A stretch of DNA of 64,000 nt from contig NC_011898.1 of assembly GCF_000022065.1 (NCBI RefSeq), positions 3,537,501 to 3,601,500 on the forward strand, in the 5' to 3' direction. The notes beneath the pieces were generated by a model. The model had not been told where the DNA came from. It worked only from the letters and a program-made list of their open reading frames with translations, and made no database searches. Source of the DNA: Ruminiclostridium cellulolyticum H10 (GTDB lineage Bacteria; Bacillota; Clostridia; Acetivibrionales; DSM-1351). Positions 44,509-53,013 of this stretch are shown here, in pieces (the first letter of the stretch is position 1; each line of letters opens with the position of its first letter). Made by a program: the position numbers and the translations under genes.

Positions 44509-45171
44509 ATGAAAAAATTTTTATCAGGGCTGATTACTGGATTATTAGTATCAGTTTCATTAACTGCCTTTGCTGCTATTCAGCTTAAAGTAGTTCCAAA
44601 CCCATACCCAGTATTCATAAATAACGCAAAAGCAAACGTGCAGGGGTACAACATCAACGGCTCGACGTACCTTAAACTTAGTGACTTAAAAACTGCCGGA
44701 CTTGATGCAAAATATAACAATGCAAAAAAGCAAATTGAAGTAAATTCGGTTAATAACTCGGCAACTGATGCTGACCAAATTAGTGTTAATCCAACATCCG
44801 ATAACATCGATGGTTTTAAAATATATAAATTAGACGGTAAAGATTATGTCCGTATCTATGAAATTGTTAAATATTGTAATGACCAATATATTAAAAATCA
44901 AACTGACAAAAAAGTGTTTTTTTACTTAAGAACAAAAAGTATTTATTCTGAATCAGATACAAATTATAAAGGCCAAACACCAACCGTAGAATCTACAATG
45001 TTTTATATCGAAAAACACGATTTATCAGTACATCCAAGAGTCATTACAACTGTAGATTTATTCTCTGTTAAATTAACAAATGGTCGTATAGACATAAATG
45101 TTTTTAAGGAGTATTTCCAGCCAATAGTTAATCTATCGCTAGAAGATGTATATAATTCAAAGAGTAAATAG
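44509..45171 (+). CDS. Secreted stalk-domain (Cu-amine-oxidase N-like) protein, prophage moron
   Basis: 220 residues: signal peptide (FLSGLITGLLVSVSLTAFAA), then a copper amine oxidase N-terminal-like stalk domain (VFINNAKANVQGYNINGSTYLKLSDL) and a polar C-terminal domain of unknown fold. It is the only plus-strand gene in the late region, with its own promoter and terminator, the mark of a moron expressed from the lysogen. The stalk domain is common in clostridial host surface proteins, hinting at acquisition from a host. Function might be to alter the lysogen surface. Confidence 0.75.
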   Translation: MKKFLSGLITGLLVSVSLTAFAAIQLKVVPNPYPVFINNAKANVQGYNINGSTYLKLSDLKTAGLDAKYNNAKKQIEVNSVNNSATDADQISVNPTSDNIDGFKIYKLDGKDYVRIYEIVKYCNDQYIKNQTDKKVFFYLRTKSIYSESDTNYKGQTPTVESTMFYIEKHDLSVHPRVITTVDLFSVKLTNGRIDINVFKEYFQPIVNLSLEDVYNSKSK

Positions 45172-45179
45172 TACAATTA

Positions 45180-45210
45180 AACAGCCTGGACAATTAATAT
45201 CCAGGCTGTT
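45180..45210. terminator. Bidirectional terminator between moron and tail hub gene
   Basis: AACAGCCTGGA and TCCAGGCTGTT form a perfect 11-bp stem with a nine-base loop; A- and T-runs flank both sides. It ends the moron transcript and lies just after the stop of the tail hub gene at 45220. Confidence 0.8.
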
Positions 45211-45219
45211 TAATATAAA

Positions 45220-47211
45220 TTAATAGGCATCTACTATATGACTATGGCCACCGCTTTCCACCCAAGTTACATATCCTGTAATATTATTATTTTCATCAAC
45301 TTTAGCTAATCTTGTTCCACCAGCTATACCATGGTTGTGTAAACCAGTATTATCCGTATATAATCCATCAACATAGGAATCACTAAAATCAACAGCATTA
45401 AATTTGCACGTACCATTAATTTCTACATCACCAAATAAGTATATGTTATCTTGTCCATGCAACCCTATATCAATCCAATTAAATGGGCCCCCATAAATAC
45501 TTACTCCGTTATAAGAATCTAAAAGCAAAGCCCCATCTATATTCAAAGACAAACCGCTCCAAGAAGAACTTGAGGCATTGTTGTAAAAATTAAGTGATTT
45601 AGGCATGAGTGAATTCGGATCCCCAATATTAACTTCATCATTTAAGTTTGCCACTCCACCGTAAATTTGATTTGCATATATACTGCCCGTGTATACTCCT
45701 GATGAAGTTATGTGTGTTGCATATCCACTGTCTTCCCACGCCGACACTGCCCCTGCGTTCGAGCCTATTACTTTGTTCCACGCAATCATTGCGTTTGGTC
45801 CCATTTCGACATTATTACCTACAATCAAATCTTCAATCTGTGCAACTGATATTTTCGCATTTGTCGTGTCAATGTTTTCTGCAAGAACAGTTCCGTCGAA
45901 ATGGCCGTCCACTGCTTCAAGAGTGCCATTTATTCTGTATTTGCCTGTGAGGTAATCAAAGTATATACCGCTGTCACTTGATGCCCCTAAACTGATTGTA
46001 TCGCCGTTAAATATAGCAGAACTGCCAGAGGTACTGTCTACTCGAATTCCTTCTTCCCTGGTTATCGATACACCGTAATAATTTTTGTTTTCCTTTACTG
46101 CGGTCTTGTCTATATGTTCTACCTTCCTTGTCAATGGTCCTTTGAATTTTGTCTCACTCTGCTGGGCCGATGCAGCCGACGCAGAGGATGAAGCTTTTAG
46201 GCCACCTTTATAGCTGATTGTGTTTTTCATTAACACCGTGTTAAAAGTTGGTAGGTCACGCCAAGGAAAGTCCGCATCCTTCCATGGCATTGTAGCTTCA
46301 AGCCAACTTAAAGTTTGAAACTGTTCTATGTCGATTGTGTCTCCTACTTCTAACCAAGGATAACAAAACCACTCCATACTGTAAGGAACATACCTAAAAC
46401 CGTTTAGAGTGGCATACATATCATTAAGTATGTTCTGGTTTATGTATGGGTTATTAATGGTTAATGTCTTGCTTTCGTCACCTTCTCCGACCTCAATTTG
46501 GCTTGTGTCGCCTTGGTTATTGCTTGTTACTACTATCTTTGTTATTGATTTTGCCGGGTTTGTTACTGGGGCTTTAATGTAGTTAGATGCTGTTATTTTT
46601 TCAACTGTCTGGCTACTTTTAGCAAACTTGATTAAACCCATTGTTCCGTCTTTCATAATTTTGGCACTAGCGACATGAGCCGCAGCTATAAAACCTAGTA
46701 CCTCCCTGATTTTATGGCCTGTGGGTGCTACTTGGAATGTGTAAGCCTGGTTTATATCTGCTGATGATTCAACACCAAGTATTCCGCAGCACTCATCCCA
46801 AACAGCCTGCATTGTTGCAGGATAAATAAGGCTTGATATAAAGTCTTGTTCGCCATATATCATCCTGTCAAAGCAGGTAAGCTTCCAGACCTTCTGCTCG
46901 ATAATTCGTGAGTCAATGAAGTATTCCCCCAACTTAAACCACTCGGATTCACCTTCACTTCCAAGGAACCGGATATAAGGAACTATTTTTGCATTTACGG
47001 GTATAGTCTCCACTGTTCTCAAAGATAGGTTAAGCTTCGACGCTGTGGCAGTGCCAATAGAAAAATCACCAGATGGAGCAATGTCATCCTCAATAGTAAA
47101 TTCAACAACGGCACTTGAAGTAAGCGTCAAGTCGTCTATTAGAACCTTTGCATCTAGGGTCCTATCATAATTTCTTGCATATTTTTTAAATAAATCTGAT
47201 ACCTGATACAT
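45220..47211 (-). CDS. Phage tail-associated hub/minor structural protein
   Basis: 663 residues. The N-terminal half has baseplate-hub character (KVLIDDLTLTSSAVVEFTIED, WFKLGEYFIDSRIIEQKVWKLTCFD at about 96-120, WLEVGDTIDIEQ). The C-terminal half is beta-helix and fibre-like (GIYFDYLTGKYRINGTLEAVDGHFDGTV), and the final GLHNHGIAGGTRLA with HSHIVDAY resembles phage fibre tips with His-rich metal sites. Siphophages of Gram-positive hosts place such proteins right after the tape measure and distal tail genes. Confidence 0.78.
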   Translation of the reverse strand: MYQVSDLFKKYARNYDRTLDAKVLIDDLTLTSSAVVEFTIEDDIAPSGDFSIGTATASKLNLSLRTVETIPVNAKIVPYIRFLGSEGESEWFKLGEYFIDSRIIEQKVWKLTCFDRMIYGEQDFISSLIYPATMQAVWDECCGILGVESSADINQAYTFQVAPTGHKIREVLGFIAAAHVASAKIMKDGTMGLIKFAKSSQTVEKITASNYIKAPVTNPAKSITKIVVTSNNQGDTSQIEVGEGDESKTLTINNPYINQNILNDMYATLNGFRYVPYSMEWFCYPWLEVGDTIDIEQFQTLSWLEATMPWKDADFPWRDLPTFNTVLMKNTISYKGGLKASSSASAASAQQSETKFKGPLTRKVEHIDKTAVKENKNYYGVSITREEGIRVDSTSGSSAIFNGDTISLGASSDSGIYFDYLTGKYRINGTLEAVDGHFDGTVLAENIDTTNAKISVAQIEDLIVGNNVEMGPNAMIAWNKVIGSNAGAVSAWEDSGYATHITSSGVYTGSIYANQIYGGVANLNDEVNIGDPNSLMPKSLNFYNNASSSSWSGLSLNIDGALLLDSYNGVSIYGGPFNWIDIGLHGQDNIYLFGDVEINGTCKFNAVDFSDSYVDGLYTDNTGLHNHGIAGGTRLAKVDENNNITGYVTWVESGGHSHIVDAY

Positions 47212-47215
47212 ATTA

Positions 47216-47575
47216 CTACCTCTCAGTTAGAGTAAATTTTAGGCCTTTCCAGTATAATTTCCCTTTCTGTTCTACCGCAGCTTGGCATGGCCTATTGTTT
47301 ACGTAGAACGTTTTTGTCACATATTTACCCTCCATCGGATCTGGATAATAGACCTCAAAGTATGGATTGCTCATAGATTGTAATAGAGTAGCCATTACCG
47401 GCCACTCTATTAATCCAAAGCTCATATCAATTTGTCGTTTTACTGCTATTCTATCCCTATGCAGAGTTGCATCCGCTGCTCTATTAGTTGTTTCAGCATT
47501 ATCAACATCAAGAGGAGTGACAGTAAACTCCGTAGGATATGCAGCAATCTCAATACCATTAATTTTTAATTGCAT
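47216..47575 (-). CDS. Phage distal tail-region protein (DUF6711-like)
   Basis: 119 residues, start MQLKINGIEIAAYPTEFTVT, with RTVKRQIDMSFG-type (RIAVKRQIDMSFGLIEWPVM) and VEQKGKLYWKGLKFTLTER blocks seen in small siphophage proteins between tape measure and hub. Probably a distal tail or hub-attachment component. Four bases from the hub gene. Confidence 0.6.
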   Translation of the reverse strand: MQLKINGIEIAAYPTEFTVTPLDVDNAETTNRAADATLHRDRIAVKRQIDMSFGLIEWPVMATLLQSMSNPYFEVYYPDPMEGKYVTKTFYVNNRPCQAAVEQKGKLYWKGLKFTLTER

Positions 47576-47588
47576 TTACTATCACTCC

Positions 47589-50114
47589 TTATACCTCGAA
47601 TAGGGTATAGCCTGATTGCCTATTGGCTACATTTGCAGTTCTTATCACGGCCTTGCCGAATTCAGTTTCCCCTACTTTCATAATTACAGGTGTTTGCAAG
47701 TTTCGGATAAGTTCCATTAGCTCATTTATAGCAGCAACAACTTCCTGATTACCTCCGTTTAACATACCCTGCAGCTTTGACAAAGGACTAACTACCTCTG
47801 GGTCTGCTTGAGCGTTACGGTTATCTCCGACCATGGCCAGTGTTGGAGCTGATACCAACCCCCCGTTTGCAAGCTTAGGGATTTTGGGTATATTTATGCC
47901 AAAGGATTTGCCCCCACCTATAGGTGACCAATCAGGGATTTTTATCTGAATATTATTTAAAGCTCCAATCATGAAGTTAAATGCATCAACAATCAGGTTT
48001 ATGGCCCCCTTGAAAATGCCAACAATACTGTCGAATATTCCTTTAAAGAAATCTTTTATACCTGTCCAGGCTCTCTTCCAGTCACCAGTGAATACTCCTG
48101 CAATAAAGTCTACAAGACCACCAAGAGATTTTATCAACCCCTTAATGACATCAACAATAGTTCCGACCACCGTACCGATTACATTAACAATACCGTTGAA
48201 AATATTAGACCAAGTAGGGCCGAGAACTTTTATCAGCATATTTACCAGTGGGGTAATAAACTTGTTGGTGATATCAAGTACGGCGGTAACCAATTTTCCA
48301 ACGAAGTCTGTAATCTCTTTTATCAGTCCCTTTAAATGCTTGCTCCATAGCCAGCTGATAGTTTCGCAAATGTTTTGCCAAATTGGTTGTAAAAAGTTCT
48401 GCCACAGATTTGTCATTACACTTTTTATAGAACCAACCAGTCCGTTAAGCCCTTCAAATATTTTGCCTCCCCAGTCATCCCAGAAGCCTTTTATAATGTT
48501 CAACGTATCGAGTATCATCCCTGATACAACTCTCAGGCCCGGAGCGACTCCCTGATCCCATAACATATCGAAGATCTGTTTTGTACTGTCGAACATATTC
48601 TGAAACAGATTACCCCACTGTGTTGTAAACTGAGATATCATTGGTAATCCGTCGGTTACAAACCATGATACAATCGGAAAAGCTACTTCTTTTATAGTGT
48701 TGAACACTTTTAGCCCAGTATCAAGCAACCCCGCTAAGACATTGCCTGTTACTTTAATACCCGTCTGTATCTGTGTTGTAAAATCTCCTACAAACCATTG
48801 TTTCAAAGGCTCTCCAAGTGTTTGAAATTGGGAAAAAGCATCAGCAATAGCAGTTTTCCAGCCTTGTAACGGTACCGATATAGCAGAAATAGCTTGAGCT
48901 ATTGGAGGGCCAAAGTTCGCAACAAAATATCCAGCCACCTGACTTGCAATTGACTTAATATTATTAAGTATGTCTTGTAGGGGTTTGAGCTTACTAGGGT
49001 CAATCCCAATGTCTATATTGCCCCCACCAAGATTCATATCCCCCATGCCGCCCATATCTGCAAGACCTCCGGCGGCAGAGCCAGCATCGTCCATTGAATC
49101 AGCCGCAGACATGGCTAATGTGTTTAACTGGTCAAAGCCACCCAATGCTCCTTTAACATCTTTCCCAGCTTTTTTGACCTCTTTCCCTGCTCCTCCGGCG
49201 GCTGTTCCCATATCAGATGTAGCTGATGCCGCATTGTTTGCCGCACCGCTTACTGAACCTCCTGAAGCATCCCCAAATAATAGAGCGGTAAAAGCTTTAA
49301 AGTACTGAGCTGCAATCTGCAATTTTGAAATAAGGAAGTTAAGTCCCCGGACTATAGGTGCAAGGATATTAATAAAACCTGCACCCATGCTGCCTTTAAA
49401 TATATTCCACTGCTCTCCAAGCAGTTTTATCTGATTTGCCCATGAACCAGATGTCCTTGCAAAGTCACCCTGGGCATCCTTTGTAACCGAAAGCAGATAG
49501 TTATACCGGAGTAAAGTCTGTTGGGCTTGGCTCATTTCCGAATACTGTTTCTTTATCCCTTGAGTTAAGGCATAAGCTTCCATGTTTGCAACCGACATAT
49601 TAACGCCTAATTGCTTTAATGGCTCTGTTTCACCACTTATTCCAGAGCGGATTTTCTCGAACGCCTCATCATTGGACAAATTATAAAAGGATGCCATATC
49701 AGCTGATAATTCCGTCAGCTTCTTTGACATCCCCTCCATTTGTGTGCCGACCAACCCGGAACTTTTCATCATGGCACCAAGAGTTGAAGAATATTTCTTT
49801 GCAGACAATTCCGATAGGCCAAATCCAGACAACATATTTTTAGACCAGGCATTTATATCTGCTGCCATGGATCCGAACGTAACATCTACAACGTTTTGCA
49901 CCTCTGTAAGGTTGGATGCAAGCTCCATGGACTGTCTACCAAAATCAATAAGTTTGTCTACAGCAAAGGCTGCAGCGACTATTCCACCAAGCTTTTTAAA
50001 CGATGCACCCACCATGTTTGTAGCGTTACCGGCAATGCCGCTTAATTGCTTGTTAAAGCCGTCATAGTTTACTCCAAGGTCTAAAGCTATTTGGCCTACA
50101 CTTCCATTAGACAT
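47589..50114 (-). CDS. Tail tape measure protein
   Basis: 841 residues from ATG 50114 (GGGGGTGG upstream; the longer frame has no site). It has an N-terminal tail-length TP901-type core (VQNVVDVTFGSMAADINAW, LSELSAKKYSSTLGAMMKSSG, GEQWNIFKGSMGAGFI), a Gly-rich centre, then repeated amphipathic and hydrophobic helices (residues about 430-740) and a polar end. The gene length sets tail length, since about one residue spans 0.15 nm. Length predicts a tail near 125 nm. It overlaps the previous gene by eight bases. Confidence 0.92.
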   Translation of the reverse strand: MSNGSVGQIALDLGVNYDGFNKQLSGIAGNATNMVGASFKKLGGIVAAAFAVDKLIDFGRQSMELASNLTEVQNVVDVTFGSMAADINAWSKNMLSGFGLSELSAKKYSSTLGAMMKSSGLVGTQMEGMSKKLTELSADMASFYNLSNDEAFEKIRSGISGETEPLKQLGVNMSVANMEAYALTQGIKKQYSEMSQAQQTLLRYNYLLSVTKDAQGDFARTSGSWANQIKLLGEQWNIFKGSMGAGFINILAPIVRGLNFLISKLQIAAQYFKAFTALLFGDASGGSVSGAANNAASATSDMGTAAGGAGKEVKKAGKDVKGALGGFDQLNTLAMSAADSMDDAGSAAGGLADMGGMGDMNLGGGNIDIGIDPSKLKPLQDILNNIKSIASQVAGYFVANFGPPIAQAISAISVPLQGWKTAIADAFSQFQTLGEPLKQWFVGDFTTQIQTGIKVTGNVLAGLLDTGLKVFNTIKEVAFPIVSWFVTDGLPMISQFTTQWGNLFQNMFDSTKQIFDMLWDQGVAPGLRVVSGMILDTLNIIKGFWDDWGGKIFEGLNGLVGSIKSVMTNLWQNFLQPIWQNICETISWLWSKHLKGLIKEITDFVGKLVTAVLDITNKFITPLVNMLIKVLGPTWSNIFNGIVNVIGTVVGTIVDVIKGLIKSLGGLVDFIAGVFTGDWKRAWTGIKDFFKGIFDSIVGIFKGAINLIVDAFNFMIGALNNIQIKIPDWSPIGGGKSFGINIPKIPKLANGGLVSAPTLAMVGDNRNAQADPEVVSPLSKLQGMLNGGNQEVVAAINELMELIRNLQTPVIMKVGETEFGKAVIRTANVANRQSGYTLFEV

Positions 50115-50517
50115 TGCCGCCACCCCCAAACATCCGGGCAAATTCCATTTCTAAGTCCTTCATCTTTTGATCGAGAACATTAGGATTATCAAGCTGTTTG
50201 TTTGCCCTTTTTAACCGCCAATCGTTATATATTTTTCGCTGTGAAGGTGTAAAGTTTTTTATAACCTTCCTGTCTTTTTCTGACCTGATAGTTACGATGT
50301 TTCCAAGTGGAGTATCTGGCATCAATCCGGCTACAAGTGTACAAAATTCATCCCAAGGCATATCTGTATGTTGTCGTATACGTATTCCGTATTGAGTCGC
50401 AAGGCTGGCTTCTATCAGTGCCCAATCTTCTCTTATATCATAAAAAGATTCTTCGTTATTACTTCTTTTGAAATCGGGCAGCCGCTTCCTCGTATTCCAT
50501 ATCCTGCATAGCAGCAA
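50107..50517 (-). CDS. Tail assembly chaperone, frameshift-extension part (Gp15-like)
   Basis: Readable from KRSNNEESFYDIREDWALIE to the stop at 50107. No ATG with ribosome site opens this frame; the only in-frame start is a TTG inside the upstream gene. Its content (MPWDEFCTLVAGLMPDTPLG, NFTPSQRKIYNDWRLKRA) resembles phage Gp15-type tail chaperones. Together with the upstream gene it probably makes a gpG-GT-type frameshift fusion through the UUUC near 50470. Confidence 0.7.
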   Translation of the reverse strand: MLLCRIWNTRKRLPDFKRSNNEESFYDIREDWALIEASLATQYGIRIRQHTDMPWDEFCTLVAGLMPDTPLGNIVTIRSEKDRKVIKNFTPSQRKIYNDWRLKRANKQLDNPNVLDQKMKDLEMEFARMFGGGGNV

Positions 50518-50764
50518 TTACGGCGGTGGCAAGTACTTTAAAACTTTGAATAGTCATTTTTTCTACACTAAGTTCCTTTGCAGCTTTAGAGCCTAAAGCT
50601 AGAGATATGGCCTCTACCATTGCGGAAGATGTTCCTATATTGGCAAGCTCCTCAAATTTCAGTACGTTTGTGATAGTATCATCAACCGAATAGGTTTTGT
50701 CCCCAATTTGTATTGAAGGCTTTTCCTTGCTCAATTTATCTGTAATATTAATAACTTTTGACAT
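50459..50764 (-). CDS. Tail assembly chaperone, main product
   Basis: 101 residues: beta-rich start (IQIGDKTYSVDDTITNVLKFEEL) and helical C-terminus (MTIQSFKVLATAVIAAMQDMEYEEAAARFQKK). Position between tail tube and tape measure is where siphophages encode the gpG chaperone. The stop codon follows a run CGA TTT CAA AAG AAG TAA; a plus-one shift at TTT-C joins this frame to the Gp15-like frame. Confidence 0.75.
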   Translation of the reverse strand: MSKVINITDKLSKEKPSIQIGDKTYSVDDTITNVLKFEELANIGTSSAMVEAISLALGSKAAKELSVEKMTIQSFKVLATAVIAAMQDMEYEEAAARFQKK

Positions 50765-50801
50765 TTTTTAATCTCCTCTCAAAAAATAACACCGACTACA
50801 A

Positions 50802-51254
50802 TCAAGTAGCCGGTGCCGGTGTGAATGTTGGAAGTCCGTCACTCAAGACTTCAAACTCTAATGTATCAATATTGGTGCTGTCCCCGCCTCCTGGTGTTGT
50901 AAGATTGATAACACAATCCATTGTTAACTTTGCACCTGAGGGCATCTCCCATTCAAATTTACTTTCGACATCCTGTCCAGTTCCTAAAAGCAGACCGCCG
51001 ATGTAATCGTTTCCCGGATCCCCATATCTACGTTTACCAGAAAAACTAAATGTAAGACCTTTTCCGGTCACTGCTCTACGAATCCATCCTGCCTGGTCCA
51101 TAGGTGTCCATTCTTCCGTATTGGCGTCAATGCTTGGACTGAATGTTTCCAAGTCCTTAATGATTAGCATCTGTTCTGTAGTCGACGCTCTACCCGCAGT
51201 CCCTATTTTAAACTTATTGTTATGTACAGGGAAAACTCCTGCTACTTCTGGCAT
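50802..51254 (-). CDS. Major tail (tube) protein
   Basis: 150 residues with the tube-protein pattern of a short N-terminus, alternating strands and acidic loops (SPSIDANTEEWTPMDQAGW, GKGLTFSFSGKRRYGDPGND). It forms the tail tube through which DNA leaves. High-level expression expected; it follows connectors and precedes chaperones, as in all long-tailed siphophages. Confidence 0.82.
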   Translation of the reverse strand: MPEVAGVFPVHNNKFKIGTAGRASTTEQMLIIKDLETFSPSIDANTEEWTPMDQAGWIRRAVTGKGLTFSFSGKRRYGDPGNDYIGGLLLGTGQDVESKFEWEMPSGAKLTMDCVINLTTPGGGDSTNIDTLEFEVLSDGLPTFTPAPAT

Positions 51255-51652
51255 TACATACCACTCCTTTCATAATAAATTACAGTTTCAATTACATACT
51301 CAAATATGTTGTTATCATCTGTACCCACACTTACGGGTTCAGGAGTACGCATGTTAAACTGAATAACTCTTTTACCACCTATTTCAGCCGATTGACCAAA
51401 CATACAGTTGTATACCTCTTGTGCTTTTTGCTCGGCTATATCCGCATTTTTGCCCCAGTGTACCAGAATAGAAATAGCTTTAGTCGCATAGCTTGTATTT
51501 TCTATTCCTCCAAGAGCAATTACCGGGGTAGGACCTGCGACACTATAAATCCCTATGCACTGTTCCTTACTCCCGTCTATTTTGCTGATATACCAATTCG
51601 GACAGCTTATTTGGGTTTTTAGCCAGTCTTTTACCTCTGCCAGTGTCATCAT
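51254..51652 (-). CDS. Phage tail completion/minor capsid protein (PF12691-like)
   Basis: 132 residues with MTLAEVKDWLKTQI, IYSVAGPTPVIALGG and VQFNM-like RVIQFNMRTPEPVSVG. The family closes the tail terminator between tail tube and head connector. Its stop overlaps the tail-tube start by one base and its start overlaps the next gene by four. Confidence 0.75.
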   Translation of the reverse strand: MMTLAEVKDWLKTQISCPNWYISKIDGSKEQCIGIYSVAGPTPVIALGGIENTSYATKAISILVHWGKNADIAEQKAQEVYNCMFGQSAEIGGKRVIQFNMRTPEPVSVGTDDNNIFEYVIETVIYYERSGM

Positions 51653-52032
51653 TTAACCACACCCCCGGTCAGTTTTCTGTAAAGCTTCCGGAATGCATTT
51701 TTAGCAAAATTCTTTTTAGGCCCATCAACATAAGTTTGCATCCATTTGCCTTGAGCATTTGAATTTTTATCAGTTCTAAAGTCATATTCAGGATGCCAAT
51801 ATAGCTTCCGGGCATAAGGAGTATCAAAGCCAATACTTGTTTTTCCCTTTGATATCTGGGAGGTATCAACATAAGCACTACGCTCCAGTTCTCCCGTCTG
51901 TTTTGGTATTGTTCCGGACAAAGTAACATCGGACTTGACAGCTTCTGCTGTCATTTCTAGAGCTTGTTTCTGTGCATTACTCAACCTGCCTAGTGCTGCA
52001 TGATTCATTTTTACATTTACCCTTATAGCCAT
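51649..52032 (-). CDS. Phage minor capsid/head-tail protein (PF11114-like)
   Basis: 127 residues, starting MAIRVNVKMNHAALGRLSN and containing GTIPKQTGELERSAYV and ARKLYWHPEYDF, features of HK97-gp10-like tail-completion proteins of Gram-positive phages. Overlaps its neighbours by one to four bases. Confidence 0.78.
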   Translation of the reverse strand: MAIRVNVKMNHAALGRLSNAQKQALEMTAEAVKSDVTLSGTIPKQTGELERSAYVDTSQISKGKTSIGFDTPYARKLYWHPEYDFRTDKNSNAQGKWMQTYVDGPKKNFAKNAFRKLYRKLTGGVVK

Positions 52033-52355
52033 TAAATCAGCTCCAATTCAGTACTAAATACAGACCCATCAGGATTCCTAGGCCGTGTTGTACGGTAAAT
52101 AGTTTTTTTTGACTCTCCAAGCATTACATACCCGGATATCAAATCATCCGGGTAGATATCACCTTTAAGAATTATTTTTCCAGCCAAAGTAACAAGCCTT
52201 CTCTCAGCATCAAGTACCTGCTTTGTTTTATCATCGCAGCAGCACTTACCATTGAATATTAGCTGTTCGTCGATTCCGTTTTCTCCTTGGGTTTCCTGAT
52301 AGATTTTAACTGGAGTAACAAGTATCCAGTCTGGAAAAGGTAACTTCATACTCAC
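52032..52355 (-). CDS. Head-tail connector/stopper protein (PF10665-like)
   Basis: 107 residues with EQLIFNGKCCCDDKTKQVLDAERRLVTLAGKI and a beta-rich end, as in minor capsid 1 or stopper proteins. The Cys-triplet CCC is unusual for this fold and may aid assembly. Overlaps both flanking genes by a few bases. Confidence 0.72.
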   Translation of the reverse strand: MSMKLPFPDWILVTPVKIYQETQGENGIDEQLIFNGKCCCDDKTKQVLDAERRLVTLAGKIILKGDIYPDDLISGYVMLGESKKTIYRTTRPRNPDGSVFSTELELI

Positions 52356-52714
52356 AACCTCCTATCCGTCAAGCCGGTAGGTCTAAGTAAGTTCGTTACA
52401 TCCTCAGAGGTCTTTATTCCCCCAGCCTCTACAGATTTAAAGGACAAGCTTATGCTACCTGCAGAGTAACCTGACACCGGCATATCAAGATAAGGACCGT
52501 ACTGGTAAACAAAGTCTGCATGTACGCAAACGGCCTTTTTTACCCGTTCTTGCTGGAAGGATGTAAGATTGTCAAAACCCTTACCTACAATCCGATTAAA
52601 AGTCAGGCTGTCTATCTGGTCAAAAGCTTTGTCAAGTTGTCTGGTCAGCTCCGCGTCCGGAATAACCGTGCCACCGTATGTATTTTTGTAGTACTCTACA
52701 TCAACATAAGACAT
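52352..52714 (-). CDS. Head-tail connector (gp6/adaptor-like)
   Basis: 120 residues: SYVDVEYYKNTYGGTVI, an adaptor helix bundle with QLDKAFDQIDSLTFNRIVG and ERVKKAVCVHADFVYQYG, and a C-terminal tail. It binds under the portal and lets the tail dock. Confidence 0.8.
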   Translation of the reverse strand: MSYVDVEYYKNTYGGTVIPDAELTRQLDKAFDQIDSLTFNRIVGKGFDNLTSFQQERVKKAVCVHADFVYQYGPYLDMPVSGYSAGSISLSFKSVEAGGIKTSEDVTNLLRPTGLTDRRL

Positions 52715-52726
52715 AAAATCACGTCC

Positions 52727-53002
52727 TTACTGTGCATCTTTCTTAGCCTTTTTCAATTCATCTTTCAAATCTTTGTTTTCCTTCTCCAAGGCTGCTGATT
52801 TTTCTTTCAAATCTTTGTTTTCCTTCGCCAGCTTAGTTAGTTTTTCTTGCAGATCATTGTACTTTTTAAGGTCAACCTTCTTTCCGGCCCCTTGTTCAAT
52901 CACATTTCCATCATCATCTACAATGTCATACCCTTGCCCTACGTAAAAGGCCTTGTTGGTTTCATCTACACTGTAGACCTTATTTCCCTTTGTCGCTTTC
53001 AT
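52727..53002 (-). CDS. Small coiled-coil capsid-region protein
   Basis: 91 residues. The first 40 hold KVYSVDETNKAFYVGQGYDIVDDDGNVIE, a small beta domain like those after capsid genes; the rest is a repeated Lys-rich coiled coil (KLAKENKDLKEKSAALEKENK). It may decorate the capsid or regulate head assembly. Confidence 0.6.
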   Translation of the reverse strand: MKATKGNKVYSVDETNKAFYVGQGYDIVDDDGNVIEQGAGKKVDLKKYNDLQEKLTKLAKENKDLKEKSAALEKENKDLKDELKKAKKDAQ

Positions 53003-53013
53003 ACTAGCCCCTC

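Noticed and set aside
50107-50517. Independent start for the second tail chaperone frame at the TTG near 50517
   Set aside because: No ribosome site precedes it and it lies inside a well-supported gene; a frameshift explains the frame better.
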